Of a stretch of DNA of 64,000 nucleotides, positions 1 through 8,872 are shown piece by piece; within the stretch, counting starts at the first letter, position 1, and every line of letters begins with the position of its first letter. The stretch is from Negativicutes bacterium (GTDB lineage: Bacteria > Bacillota > Negativicutes > Veillonellales > Veillonellaceae), in NCBI GenBank assembly GCA_009929605.1, contig SAAC01000002.1:1-64000 (forward strand), given 5' to 3'. The position numbers and the translations under genes were made by a program. The notes beneath the pieces were generated by a model, which saw only the letters and a list, made by a program, of their open reading frames with translations, ran no database searches and was not told the DNA's origin.

Positions 1-9
1 AAAGAAGCT

Positions 10-1695
10 CTATTTGTTTTTATCTAATTTATGACGTTTAACTTCATCCATAATTTCTAAATCGTGTTCGGCTTTATGCAATGCACTCGCACATGTGCGC
101 CACAAATGATGTCGACCTAGAACTTTTTGATACTCTAAACGATACATTTGACGACGAATTTCATAGTTTACATCACTAAGCAGTACTTCTACTTTACGCT
201 CTTTCAAATTTTTAATGATATCAAGTAACATACTGAGGCCAGTCAAATCAACAAAAGGTACCTCTGCAAATCGAATGATAAGAAATGTTGGATCCTTATG
301 AATAGAATTTAATGCCCCGTCAAAGGCACTAACAGCACCAAAAAATAATGGACCTTCAATAGTATATACCATAATTTCAGTATGAATTTCTTTCTCCAAT
401 TCGATTTCTTTCATCAATTCATCATTTTTAACCTCATGAATATCAATGCTTCCTATCATTCGTCTCATAAAGAATAAAATGGACAACATTACACCTAGGT
501 TAACGGCAATAACAAGATCAGTAAAAATAGTCAATAAAAATGTGATTAATAAGATTCCCACATCCACTCGTGGTGCTAAACGCACAATATGACTGAAGCG
601 TTTTACATCACTCATATTATACGATACGAGAAATAAAATAGCTGCCATAGAAGATAAGGGTATATACACTGCATAAGGTGCCAACAATAACAAAATAATA
701 AGCAACACTATAGCATGTACAATACCTGCTACAGGACTATCCCCCCCACTACGTATATTGGTAGCAGTTCTTGCGATAGCTCCTGTTGCAGCAATGCCCC
801 CTAATAGTGGTGCTACAATATTAGCAAGGCCTTGACCTAATAACTCCGTATTCGAATCATGTTTTTTCCCACTCATACCGTCTGCAACAACTGCTGACAG
901 CAAAGATTCTATGGCTCCTAGCATGGCAATAGTAAAAGCCGGACCTATAAGAACCGCAATTTTATCCCATGTTACTACGGGTATAGTAAAACTTGGTAAA
1001 CCTTGAGGAATACCACCAAAAGCGCTACCTATAGTGGCTACACCTTCAAATTGATATATAAATTGCAATATTGTTGCTATTATCATTGCTACAATTGGTG
1101 CAGGGAATACTTTTATATAAGGAATTTTAGGTACAATTAACAATAAAATTAAACTCAATACTGCAATACCCAACGTTGGTATATGTGACAGGGGAATCTC
1201 CTGAAGCATATACCATAATTTTTCATGAAAATCATGAATGCCTATAGGTGGGGCAAAACCGAAGAAATAGGGCCACTGCCCAACAAATATAGTTATCCCA
1301 ATGCCCGCTGTAAAACCAGTAATAACTGGGGTTGGAATAAATCGAATGACATCACCTAGCTTTGCTAAACTCATTAAAGCAAGCATAATCCCACCCATAA
1401 TGGTAGCTATCTGCAAACCGTCTAAACCATATTGAGCAACGATACCGCTCAACAAGACAACAAAAGCCCCTGTAGGTCCCGCAATCTGCACTTGGGATCC
1501 ACCACAAATAGAAACGATAATCCCTGCAACAATAGCTGTATAGATACCGGCCTGTGGCGTTACACCACTAGCTATAGCAAATGCCATGGCTAGTGGCAAT
1601 GCTACTACACCTACCACAAGACCAGCTATAGTATTTTTCACGAGAGATTTGCTTTTAAAGGCTCCTGATAAATAAGCCCTTTGAATCGCAAACAT
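10..1695 (-). CDS. SulP-family anion permease with STAS domain
   Basis: The 561-residue protein has about ten to twelve hydrophobic segments (residues ~20-415) followed by a cytoplasmic STAS domain (~435-545), the layout of SulP/SLC26 transporters for sulfate, bicarbonate or dicarboxylates. The STAS core is visible as a strand ending in VDLTGL, the loop that takes a phosphorylated Ser/Thr in anti-sigma antagonists. The start is supported by GGAGG about 5 nt upstream of the ATG. It is the last gene on the left and appears to be monocistronic, with its own promoter candidate. The substrate cannot be read from sequence; neighbours give no clue. Confidence 0.9.
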   Translation of the reverse strand: MFAIQRAYLSGAFKSKSLVKNTIAGLVVGVVALPLAMAFAIASGVTPQAGIYTAIVAGIIVSICGGSQVQIAGPTGAFVVLLSGIVAQYGLDGLQIATIMGGIMLALMSLAKLGDVIRFIPTPVITGFTAGIGITIFVGQWPYFFGFAPPIGIHDFHEKLWYMLQEIPLSHIPTLGIAVLSLILLLIVPKIPYIKVFPAPIVAMIIATILQFIYQFEGVATIGSAFGGIPQGLPSFTIPVVTWDKIAVLIGPAFTIAMLGAIESLLSAVVADGMSGKKHDSNTELLGQGLANIVAPLLGGIAATGAIARTATNIRSGGDSPVAGIVHAIVLLIILLLLAPYAVYIPLSSMAAILFLVSYNMSDVKRFSHIVRLAPRVDVGILLITFLLTIFTDLVIAVNLGVMLSILFFMRRMIGSIDIHEVKNDELMKEIELEKEIHTEIMVYTIEGPLFFGAVSAFDGALNSIHKDPTFLIIRFAEVPFVDLTGLSMLLDIIKNLKERKVEVLLSDVNYEIRRQMYRLEYQKVLGRHHLWRTCASALHKAEHDLEIMDEVKRHKLDKNK

Positions 1696-1716
1696 AAATC
1701 CTCCTTCGTAATTAGC

Positions 1717-1752
1717 AAAAAATATAAGGTAAACTCTAAAAGTTTACCTTAT
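1717..1752 (-). terminator. Rho-independent terminator between coaBC and the SulP gene
   Basis: An 11-bp stem (1724-1734 with 1742-1752) and a 7-nt loop are followed on the minus strand by a run of six T. It lies downstream of the coaBC stop and upstream of the SulP start. It probably ends the yicC-coaBC transcript. Confidence 0.8.
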
Positions 1753-1755
1753 TTA

Positions 1756-1784
1756 ATAGTAAAAGATTTTGTATGAGAATGCAA
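1756..1784 (-). promoter_or_regulatory. Candidate promoter of the SulP gene
   Basis: On the minus strand TTGCAT (1779-1784) is separated by 17 nt from TACTAT (1756-1761). The predicted start, near 1749, falls inside the terminator stem at 1724-1752. The SulP leader would therefore begin with that hairpin. Confidence 0.45.
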
Positions 1785-1846
1785 ATTAGATATTTTCGAA
1801 GTACATAACCAGATGCTTATATAAAATTACTTAATTTGCATTATGC

Positions 1847-3175
1847 TTATTTGGATTGTATCAATGTTGCTAATTCTTCAACAATAGCCTTTGCCATTTC
1901 TTGTTTAGACATATTAGGAATTTCTTTAGCATCTTGATTAGGGAATAGGAAATAACCTTCATTAGTATCTACATTGAACCCTGCTGTAGATTTACTCACG
2001 TCATTAGCTACAAGCATATCTAGGTTTTTCTTATACACTTTACCCATGCCATATTCCACAACACGTTCTGTTTCAGCTGCAAAACCAATTAATACTTGAT
2101 GAGATTTCTTTTGACCTAACCCGTATAAAATATCAGGATTTTTTACAAGCTCAAGAGTCATTGTTTCCATCTTCTTAATTTTCTGATTCGCCATATTTAC
2201 GACTCTAAAATCAGCTACAGCAGCGGCCATAACAACTGCGTCAGCAGAATCAAAACGACTGTCCACCGCTTGTTGCATAGAACGAGCAGAGTCAACAAGA
2301 ACAAAGTCTACACCGTCTGGTACCTTTAAATTTGTGGGAGCACTCACTAGTATAACATGAGCCCCAGCACGTACCGCTTGTTCTGCAATAGCATAACCCA
2401 TTTTACCACTAGATCGATTACCAATATATCGAACTGGATCAATATTTTCTTGCGTACCACCAGCAGTAACGATAACAATTTTTCCCGTTAATGATAGAGC
2501 AAAGCTAGAATCAACTGGTACATTAGAAATTAAAGAATTACCAGAATCTGCAGATACGGTTCCATTCGCATAGGAGACCATCGGTCTTCCTTCTGTAGAG
2601 CCTTCAAAATTTAAAGATGGTTCATATTGGAATTGTTCATTCAGCCATGATACGATTTCTTCTGGTTCAGGCAACCGTCCTACACCTACTACACCACAAG
2701 CAAGCCACCCGCTTCCTGGTTGCATAATATGATAGCCATCGTGTTTTAGAGTGTGTAAATTACGTTGCACAATAGGATTGTTGTACATTTCAGAGTTCAT
2801 AGCGGGACAAAGAAATTTAGGACTTGGTGTAGCCATCACAGTAGTAGTTAACATATCATCAGCGATACCATTAGCAATCTTGCCAATTACATTCGCACTG
2901 GCAGGCGCTATAACATAAGCATCAGCCCAAGTTGCCAACGAAATATGCTCTACATTCCAGTCATGAACTTGCTCCCACATATCTAGAGCCACGGGATGGC
3001 CGCTAATTTCTCCAAATGTTAAGGGTGATGCAATATGTGTCGCATTTTTTGTCATAACCACTTTCACTTGAGCTTTAGCTTTACGCAAACGACTCACAAG
3101 TTCTATGGATTTATAGGCTGCAATTCCGGCAGATACACCAACAATAATGTGTTTCCCCATCAACAAGTGACTCAT
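1847..3175 (-). CDS. coaBC: Bifunctional phosphopantothenoylcysteine decarboxylase / phosphopantothenate-cysteine ligase
   Basis: This 442-residue enzyme carries out two consecutive steps of coenzyme A synthesis: ligation of cysteine to 4'-phosphopantothenate, then decarboxylation to phosphopantetheine. The N-terminal flavoprotein CoaC part (~1-180) shows the GVSAGIAAYK start, the active-site His region EHISLATWADA, the PAMNSEMYNNP substrate clamp and a catalytic Cys in WLACGVVG. The CoaB part (~230-440) begins with VTAGGTQENIDPVRYIGN and SSGKMG. AAGGAG precedes the ATG by 7 nt. It is the last gene of the yicC-remA-gmk-rpoZ-coaBC block, an arrangement common in Firmicutes. coaD of the same pathway lies at 7761. 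Confidence 0.97.
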   Translation of the reverse strand: MSHLLMGKHIIVGVSAGIAAYKSIELVSRLRKAKAQVKVVMTKNATHIASPLTFGEISGHPVALDMWEQVHDWNVEHISLATWADAYVIAPASANVIGKIANGIADDMLTTTVMATPSPKFLCPAMNSEMYNNPIVQRNLHTLKHDGYHIMQPGSGWLACGVVGVGRLPEPEEIVSWLNEQFQYEPSLNFEGSTEGRPMVSYANGTVSADSGNSLISNVPVDSSFALSLTGKIVIVTAGGTQENIDPVRYIGNRSSGKMGYAIAEQAVRAGAHVILVSAPTNLKVPDGVDFVLVDSARSMQQAVDSRFDSADAVVMAAAVADFRVVNMANQKIKKMETMTLELVKNPDILYGLGQKKSHQVLIGFAAETERVVEYGMGKVYKKNLDMLVANDVSKSTAGFNVDTNEGYFLFPNQDAKEIPNMSKQEMAKAIVEELATLIQSK

Positions 3176-3195
3176 GGATATCTCCTTCGAGTGGA

Positions 3196-3408
3196 TTATT
3201 TAATACCTTCTTTTGTACGTTTAAAGCCAATTTTACCTTCCGCAATTTCATAAAATGCTAAAGAAACAGGTTTTTCAGTTGGTCTTTCATCTGCAAGACA
3301 GGCATTACCATCAGTCAATTCACGAGCGCGTTTTGCTGCCAATGTTACCAATGTATATTTGCTATCTACATGCTCTTCTAATTTTTTTAAAGGTGGTTTT
3401 ACCATCAT
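3196..3408 (-). CDS. rpoZ: DNA-directed RNA polymerase omega subunit
   Basis: This small protein of about 70 residues matches the omega subunit, which helps assemble and stabilise RNA polymerase by clamping beta'. The diagnostic part is SKYTLVTLAAKRARELTDGN, followed by KPVSLAFYEIAEGKI. An in-frame GTG at 3417 lies only 2 nt after the AAAGGAG motif, so an ATG at 3408 or 3405 is the more likely start. The gmk stop overlaps the ribosome-binding site, which points to translational coupling. Confidence 0.93.
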   Translation of the reverse strand: MMVKPPLKKLEEHVDSKYTLVTLAAKRARELTDGNACLADERPTEKPVSLAFYEIAEGKIGFKRTKEGIK

Positions 3409-3416
3409 AACTATCA

Positions 3417-4043
3417 CTACTCCTTTGAATCCATGTATTGTTTATAGATATATTGAATTTTTTCTTTATTATGGCTAATTTTACATTCTTCAGCACGTAA
3501 AATAGATGCAACCTTTAGAGATGCCTCTTGTAAATCATCATTTACAACAATATAGTCATATCGATGAGCTAACGCCAGTTCTGAACACGCCAAAGATAAT
3601 CGTTTATCAATAACCTCTTTAGCATCAGTACCACGATTATGTAAACGTGCAGATAATTCGGTGAGAGATGGTGGTACGATATAGATAAACACGGCATCAC
3701 TAAAACGCTCTTTTACCTGCATCGCCCCTTGAATATCGATTTCTAGCAATACACTTTTACCATCATCTAATAAATCCATTACATGCTGTTTAGGCGTACC
3801 ATAATAATTATCATACACTTTTGCATATTCAAGGAATGAATCTTCTGCAAGAAGAGATTCAAATTCATCTTTAGAACGGAAAAAGTAATTTTTCCCTTCT
3901 ACTTCACCTACACGTGGTTCCCTGGTTGTCATAGATACAGAATATACCAAATTTGGCATTTCTGCACGTAAATTTGAACAAATCGTACCTTTACCCGCCC
4001 CAGATGGCCCGGATAAGACGATTAATAAACCTCTGTCTAACAT
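3417..4043 (-). CDS. gmk: Guanylate kinase
   Basis: The enzyme phosphorylates GMP to GDP with ATP. The P-loop GPSGAGKGT lies near residue 15, followed by the GMP-binding region (SMTTREPRVGEVEGKNYFF) and the DIQG motif. I place the start at the ATG at 4043, because GGGAG lies 5 nt upstream. An in-frame ATG at 4055 overlaps the remA stop and has no ribosome-binding site. The 208-residue length is typical. It sits between remA and rpoZ. Confidence 0.96.
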   Translation of the reverse strand: MLDRGLLIVLSGPSGAGKGTICSNLRAEMPNLVYSVSMTTREPRVGEVEGKNYFFRSKDEFESLLAEDSFLEYAKVYDNYYGTPKQHVMDLLDDGKSVLLEIDIQGAMQVKERFSDAVFIYIVPPSLTELSARLHNRGTDAKEVIDKRLSLACSELALAHRYDYIVVNDDLQEASLKVASILRAEECKISHNKEKIQYIYKQYMDSKE

Positions 4044-4054
4044 AGTAACTCCCA

Positions 4055-4321
4055 TCAGTCTACTGACTCTTCCACTACTTCTTGTTGCACAATACGGTGT
4101 GCTACGGTTTCTGGTTGAATGGCTGAAAGTACAATCTGACCACTGTCCATAACAAGAACAGCACGAGTTTTACGCCCATAAGTAGCATCAATTAGGAGAC
4201 TCTTATCACGAGCATCTTGCACCATACGTTTAATCGGTGCAGATTCGGGACTGATAATCGCCATAACACGTCCTGCCGATACCATATTGCCAAAACCTAT
4301 ATTAAGCAATTTAACACTCAC
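4055..4321 (-). CDS. remA: RemA-like extracellular matrix regulatory protein (DUF370)
   Basis: The 88-residue protein matches the DUF370/RemA family over its whole length: [16 protein letters not shown] near the start and [20 protein letters not shown] in the middle. In Bacillus subtilis RemA is a DNA-binding regulator of biofilm matrix and osmoprotection genes. The targets here are unknown. Its place between yicC and gmk is conserved across many Firmicutes, including non-spore-formers. Confidence 0.9.
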   Translation of the reverse strand: MSVKLLNIGFGNMVSAGRVMAIISPESAPIKRMVQDARDKSLLIDATYGRKTRAVLVMDSGQIVLSAIQPETVAHRIVQQEVVEESVD

Positions 4322-4336
4322 TATATAGACTCCCTT

Positions 4337-5218
4337 CTATTCAATATTTTGCACTTGTTCACGTATTTTCTCAAGTTCACATTTGAGTTGTACTACATCA
4401 TCAGTAATACCTACATCTGATGCTTTTGAACCCATTGTGTTTACCTCACGATTCATTTCCTGAATTAGAAAGTCTAATTTACGCCCCACTGGTTTTGAAT
4501 CCTTTAGTGTATTTCCTAATTGTACCACATGAGACCTAAATCTTACAATCTCTTCTGTAATATCAGTCTTGTCGGAAAGAATAGCTACTTCCTGTAGAAA
4601 ACGTTCTTCCGAAACATCCGCATGCAAATCCTCTAAATAGGATTTCATCTTCGTCAATAAGTAGTTACGATAGGCAGTAACTGCAACATCCTTTACATTA
4701 TCAATACGATTTAACACTTGTAGCAATATTTCCAATCGACCAAGTAAATCTAGTTGTATATGCTGTCCCTCAACAATACGCATATCTGTCAAAGCATGTA
4801 AAGCCTTTGTAGTAGCTTCCGAGACCATCGCCTCTAACACTGATTGATCAACTACATCCTCTTGAAATTGTACCCAATCACCAGATATAGCCATAATCGC
4901 TTGTACTGGAATAGTATCAGTTTCCTTGTAAAAGCCCTCTCGGATGAGCATATCCTTGATTTGATCCTTTAACGTACTGTTAACGGTAAATTTCTTTTCC
5001 CGATTACCATTTTCTACAACAGTAACCATTACTTCTACCTTACCACGATGGAGAGTACTCTGAATCAGCTGCCTAATGATATGCTCCACTGGATTAATCA
5101 CTTTAGGACTGCGAATGTTAATATCACAATATCTAGAATTTACTGTCTTAATTTCAACGGAACACTGTATTCCCGCTTGTTGGGATTCACCTCTGCCAAA
5201 CCCTGTCATACTATTCAT
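4337..5218 (-). CDS. yicC: YicC-family endoribonuclease-like protein
   Basis: The 293-residue protein has the YicC N-terminal signature MNSMTGFGRGE and the C-terminal DUF1732 block (LDFLIQEMNREVNTMGSKA, then VQLKCELEKIREQVQNIE). In other bacteria the family has been linked to stationary-phase survival, and members act as RNases. It is the first gene of the yicC-remA-gmk-rpoZ-coaBC transcript. AGGAGG lies about 7 nt upstream of the ATG. The divergent rqcH gene starts 137 bp away, so both promoters lie in 5219-5354. Confidence 0.92.
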   Translation of the reverse strand: MNSMTGFGRGESQQAGIQCSVEIKTVNSRYCDINIRSPKVINPVEHIIRQLIQSTLHRGKVEVMVTVVENGNREKKFTVNSTLKDQIKDMLIREGFYKETDTIPVQAIMAISGDWVQFQEDVVDQSVLEAMVSEATTKALHALTDMRIVEGQHIQLDLLGRLEILLQVLNRIDNVKDVAVTAYRNYLLTKMKSYLEDLHADVSEERFLQEVAILSDKTDITEEIVRFRSHVVQLGNTLKDSKPVGRKLDFLIQEMNREVNTMGSKASDVGITDDVVQLKCELEKIREQVQNIE

Positions 5219-5354
5219 AAAATTAACCTCCTCGTATCCTACGAAGTCTCGTTACTTTTCATGTATTATTGTATCATGTTTTTCAACGCTAACCCCCCAT
5301 AATCTATGTTATACTAGTACTAGTTATTATTTTTCATAATGAAAGAGGCAACAC

Positions 5355-7076
5355 TTGAACTTAGATGGTCTTACCATGTCTGTATTAGCTGACGAACTCA
5401 AGTCAGCTATACAGGCAGGTCAAATACAAAAACTATATCAAATCGATAAAACAACCTTATTATTCAAAATTCATACATCTAGAGATAATTTTGATTTAAT
5501 CATTACTGTTGGTGCATCACCAGCCTTATACCTATCAGCACCACTTCAAGACTTACCCAAGGAACCTAGTTCTCTATGTATGTTCCTTAGAAAACATATT
5601 GAAGGCAGTCGAATTACCTCTATTGATCAAATCAACGGTGACCGTATTTTCTGTATCAGCATCGATAAATTAGAAATGAATGGCTCCATTACAACTACAA
5701 AAATTTATGTTGAATTAATGGGAAAATATTCTAACTGTATCTTTGTACAAGATGGCGTAATTCTAGAATCCCTCATTCACGTATCGCCATTGATGAGTCG
5801 TGAACGTTCCATCGGTCCCAAGATTCCCTATGAATTACCGCCTAATACACAGCGGGTGAGCTTACTTGATTTTTCTGAATCAGAACTACTTGACTTATTA
5901 CGCACCTTCCATCAAGGTAATGTAGAAAATTCCATACGTAATATTTTTAATGGCTTTGGGAAACCATTATTACAAGAATTGCTAACACGTGCCCAACTAG
6001 ATGGAAAAGTGGAATTTGATGAACTTTCACCAGAGAAGATTCAAATATTAGCACATGTATTACACATGGTATCTACGGAGTTAAAAGATGCCCATGGAAT
6101 AATGGAATATCATAACTCCAATAATAAGCTAGTACACAGTCCTATACAGTTATCCACGGGAACATTGGAAAAGACCTATGAAACGATTTCCGCAGCCATC
6201 GCTCAATCCGTCAAATCCGATGGTGCCATCCATACAGCCGATCGTGAACTAGAAAAAATCATTACCAATGCCATTAAAAAAGAGGAATTGCGTCACAGCA
6301 AAATCCAAAAGGAATTGGATGATACGGATAAAATGGACACCTACAAATTATACGGTGATTTATTGATGATCAATGGCCACCTACAGGTGCAATATGAATC
6401 CAGCATTGATTTGCCTAATCTATTAGATGAGTCTGGAAATACCGATATGATGTTAACGATCCCGTTGAATCCACAACTCAACATTATCGAAAATGGACAG
6501 GCCTATTATAAACTCTACACGAAACTCAAAAATCGTATGATTAGTGGTCGCTACCAATTAGATAGCAGTACCACTAAATTAATGTACTACAAATCCATTC
6601 TATACAGCTTGTCCCTAGCCACTACTCGTGAAAGCCTAGAGGAAATACGTAGTGAGTGTATGGATGCAGGTATCATCAAAAAATCTAAAAAGCCTCTATC
6701 CTATAAACTGAGCAAAACAAATTACATACATTTCAATGTACCTGGTGGCGAAGTATTTATCGGTCGAAACAACCAACAAAATGAATACCTCACTCACCGA
6801 TTTGCAAAGCCCAATGATCTCTGGTTCCATACACAGGATATCCAAGGTTCCCACGTTATATTACGGGCTTCTAATCCTGATGACGATATGATTTCTCGCG
6901 TGGCTCAATACGCTGCCTATTATAGTCGTGGTCGTGATTCGAGCAAGGTTCCTGTAGACTATACGTATATCAAATCCATCAAGAAGCCTCCTGCTTCACC
7001 TTTAGGATTTGTTATTTTCAACACACACCAAACAATGATTGTGGAACCTAAAAAACCTGAATATATAAAAGAATAA
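5355..7076 (+). CDS. rqcH: Rqc2/RqcH-type ribosome quality control protein (NFACT, FbpA family)
   Basis: The 573-residue protein has the NFACT layout: an N-terminal NFACT-N domain, a helix-hairpin-helix and coiled-coil middle, and a C-terminal NFACT-R domain with NDLWFHTQDIQGSHVILR. Bacterial RqcH binds 50S subunits carrying stalled peptidyl-tRNA and directs addition of C-terminal alanine tails. Older annotations call the family fibronectin-binding protein. A TTG start at 5355 is chosen because AGAGG lies 6 nt upstream. It is one of three plus-strand genes here and is followed by two hairpins. Confidence 0.92.
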   Translation: MNLDGLTMSVLADELKSAIQAGQIQKLYQIDKTTLLFKIHTSRDNFDLIITVGASPALYLSAPLQDLPKEPSSLCMFLRKHIEGSRITSIDQINGDRIFCISIDKLEMNGSITTTKIYVELMGKYSNCIFVQDGVILESLIHVSPLMSRERSIGPKIPYELPPNTQRVSLLDFSESELLDLLRTFHQGNVENSIRNIFNGFGKPLLQELLTRAQLDGKVEFDELSPEKIQILAHVLHMVSTELKDAHGIMEYHNSNNKLVHSPIQLSTGTLEKTYETISAAIAQSVKSDGAIHTADRELEKIITNAIKKEELRHSKIQKELDDTDKMDTYKLYGDLLMINGHLQVQYESSIDLPNLLDESGNTDMMLTIPLNPQLNIIENGQAYYKLYTKLKNRMISGRYQLDSSTTKLMYYKSILYSLSLATTRESLEEIRSECMDAGIIKKSKKPLSYKLSKTNYIHFNVPGGEVFIGRNNQQNEYLTHRFAKPNDLWFHTQDIQGSHVILRASNPDDDMISRVAQYAAYYSRGRDSSKVPVDYTYIKSIKKPPASPLGFVIFNTHQTMIVEPKKPEYIKE

Positions 7077-7107
7077 TGAAACTATACACTTAATTCTAAT
7101 AAACTTT

Positions 7108-7142
7108 TGGCCCATACTTGTTGGTATGGGCCATTGTCATTT
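7108..7142 (+). terminator. Hairpin terminator downstream of rqcH
   Basis: A perfect 10-bp GC-rich stem (7108-7117 with 7124-7133) has a 6-nt loop. It is followed on the plus strand by a weak T-rich tract. Confidence 0.65.
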
Positions 7143-7169
7143 CATAGTATTATCAAAAAAATAAAAGAA

Positions 7170-7211
7170 AAATCTCGTCCAAACTACACTAAAGGTAGAA
7201 AGACGAGATTT
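7170..7211 (-). terminator. Terminator of the gpsA-coaD region, possibly bidirectional
   Basis: A 10-bp stem (7170-7179 with 7202-7211) holds a 22-nt loop that can itself form a short CTAC/GTAG helix. On the minus strand it is followed by TTTTTCTTTTATTTTTTTG. It lies 70 bp beyond the coiled-coil gene. Confidence 0.8.
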
Positions 7212-7280
7212 TATTATACATATTATATGCCTTTGCCTACTAAAGAGAGTGCTCAATTTATCTAGACATATACCTACATA

Positions 7281-7736
7281 TTATTCAGAACGGTTAGATT
7301 GTTTCAAGCTTTCACGATTTTGACGTAGGCTTTCCAATGTTTTCTCTAAATTATTCTCAACATATTTCAATACATCACCAGCATATTGAATAGAACTAGC
7401 TTTTAATTCTTCAGAGGATTGATTAGCATTAGTAATAATTTGATTAGCATGTTCTTGAGCTTGTTTTACTAATTCACTTTCTTCTGTTAATTTAGCGATA
7501 TATTCCTTAGCTTGAGCAATTAAAGTATCTGCTTGACGTTGTGCATCAGCTAAAATTTTATCTTTATCAGCCACAATACGACGTGACTCATCTAGTTCCA
7601 AAGGTAGAGATTCTTGAATGGAATCAACAATACGCATAATTTCATCTTCTTCTACCATGCGTTTTGTAGTCATAGGAATACGATTGCTCGCTTCAATAAG
7701 GGTTTCCAAATCTTCTAATAATTTTTCTGTTTTCAT
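7281..7736 (-). CDS. Coiled-coil protein of unknown function, downstream of coaD
   Basis: The 151-residue protein is predicted to be almost wholly alpha-helical and charged, with a long coiled coil at ~50-145 (AQRQADTLIAQAKEYIAKL and similar). It has no signal peptide, membrane segment or catalytic motif. Similar proteins beside coaD in Firmicutes are labelled DivIVA-like or ATP synthase subunit B/H-like, because coiled coils resemble one another. I do not assign a role. It is the last gene of the rsmD-coaD group and is followed by a strong terminator. Confidence 0.75.
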   Translation of the reverse strand: MKTEKLLEDLETLIEASNRIPMTTKRMVEEDEIMRIVDSIQESLPLELDESRRIVADKDKILADAQRQADTLIAQAKEYIAKLTEESELVKQAQEHANQIITNANQSSEELKASSIQYAGDVLKYVENNLEKTLESLRQNRESLKQSNRSE

Positions 7737-7760
7737 GGTTTTCTCCTATTAATCTCTACA

Positions 7761-8246
7761 CTATTTTCCAGAACTAAATCGTTCTTCCAGTTTAGCTTTT
7801 ACTTCATCTGGAACAAGACCATCTAATTTTCCACCAAATTTTGCAAGCTCACGAATACCCGTAGAGCTAACAAAGGAATATTTATTATTTGTCATAATAA
7901 ATACGGTTTCAATATCATCATCTAAATACTTTGAGAATAAAGCACGTTGAAATTCATATTCAAAGTCACTTAATGCACGTAAACCACGAATAATAATACG
8001 GCTATCTTTAGATTTAACATAATCATTAAGTAACTCACTGGTACAATCAATCTCTACATTAGGAATATGACTGACTGAGTTTTTTATCAGTTGAACACGT
8101 TCCTCCATAGTAAACAAAGAATGCTTATTCGGGTTAGAACTTACAGCAATAACAAGTTTATCAACGAGTTTACTACCACGTTCAAATATATCAATATGAC
8201 CATTTGTTACAGGATCAAAACTTCCAGGGCAAACACCAATACGCAA
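7761..8246 (-). CDS. coaD: Phosphopantetheine adenylyltransferase
   Basis: CoaD transfers AMP from ATP to 4'-phosphopantetheine, giving dephospho-CoA. The nucleotidyltransferase motif GSFDPVTNGHIDIFERG is at the N-terminus, and the second conserved block, NNKYSFVSSTGIRELAKFGG, follows at ~120. I choose the TTG at 8246: AAAGGAG is 8 nt upstream and the protein is then 161 residues, the family norm. The alternative GTG at 8264 has no ribosome-binding site and would overlap rsmD. Confidence 0.95.
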   Translation of the reverse strand: MRIGVCPGSFDPVTNGHIDIFERGSKLVDKLVIAVSSNPNKHSLFTMEERVQLIKNSVSHIPNVEIDCTSELLNDYVKSKDSRIIIRGLRALSDFEYEFQRALFSKYLDDDIETVFIMTNNKYSFVSSTGIRELAKFGGKLDGLVPDEVKAKLEERFSSGK

Positions 8247-8250
8247 TAGC

Positions 8251-8805
8251 CTAACTCCTTTCACTCGAGTTACGAACGCAATAAGAAACTAGCGTATATC
8301 CAAATTTTTGTTCTTTAATACAGGCCCATCCCTCAGGTAATACCAAGGCTTCGTCCTTATAACGTTCTAATAGCAAGACGCCTTCTGGTGCTAAAAAATC
8401 ACCGTCAATGACAAATTTAATAGTCGCCTCGATAAAGCCTTTTTGATAGGGTGGATCCGAAAAAATATAATCGAATTGCTGCCCTTCTAGTCGATGGGCT
8501 ACTTGAGTTAATGTATTTGAAAATATAGTTATTTTATCCGCTACGTGACAGTGCTCAGCATTTTCTTTAATCAACTTTGCTGTTGCTTTATCCATGGCCA
8601 CTGCGTGACTAGCACCACGACTCAAGCTTTCAATAGCCAATGCCCCAGTACCAGAAAATAAATCTAACACTCGTTTTTGTACAAGGCCTCTATGAGCTAG
8701 TACATTAAACACACTTTCACGGACGCGATCTAGAGTTGGTCGTGTATCCATACCCTTTGGTGCTTTTATTGTATGCCCTTTGGCCGTACCTGCAATTATT
8801 CTCAT
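8251..8805 (-). CDS. rsmD: 16S rRNA (guanine966-N2)-methyltransferase
   Basis: The 184-residue protein starts with the RsmD signature MRIIAGTAKGHTIKAP, followed by RPTLDRVRESVFNVL. The SAM-binding motif VLDLFSGTGALAIESLSRGA and the catalytic IFSDPPYQKG follow. It methylates G966 of 16S rRNA. rsmD followed by coaD is a very common bacterial pair, and here the rsmD stop lies 4 bp from the coaD start. Confidence 0.95.
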   Translation of the reverse strand: MRIIAGTAKGHTIKAPKGMDTRPTLDRVRESVFNVLAHRGLVQKRVLDLFSGTGALAIESLSRGASHAVAMDKATAKLIKENAEHCHVADKITIFSNTLTQVAHRLEGQQFDYIFSDPPYQKGFIEATIKFVIDGDFLAPEGVLLLERYKDEALVLPEGWACIKEQKFGYTLVSYCVRNSSERS

Positions 8806-8872
8806 ACAATCCTCTCAAGATTATACTCATTAATTATATTATATAACAACATAAATTGAAAGTATCTATTTA

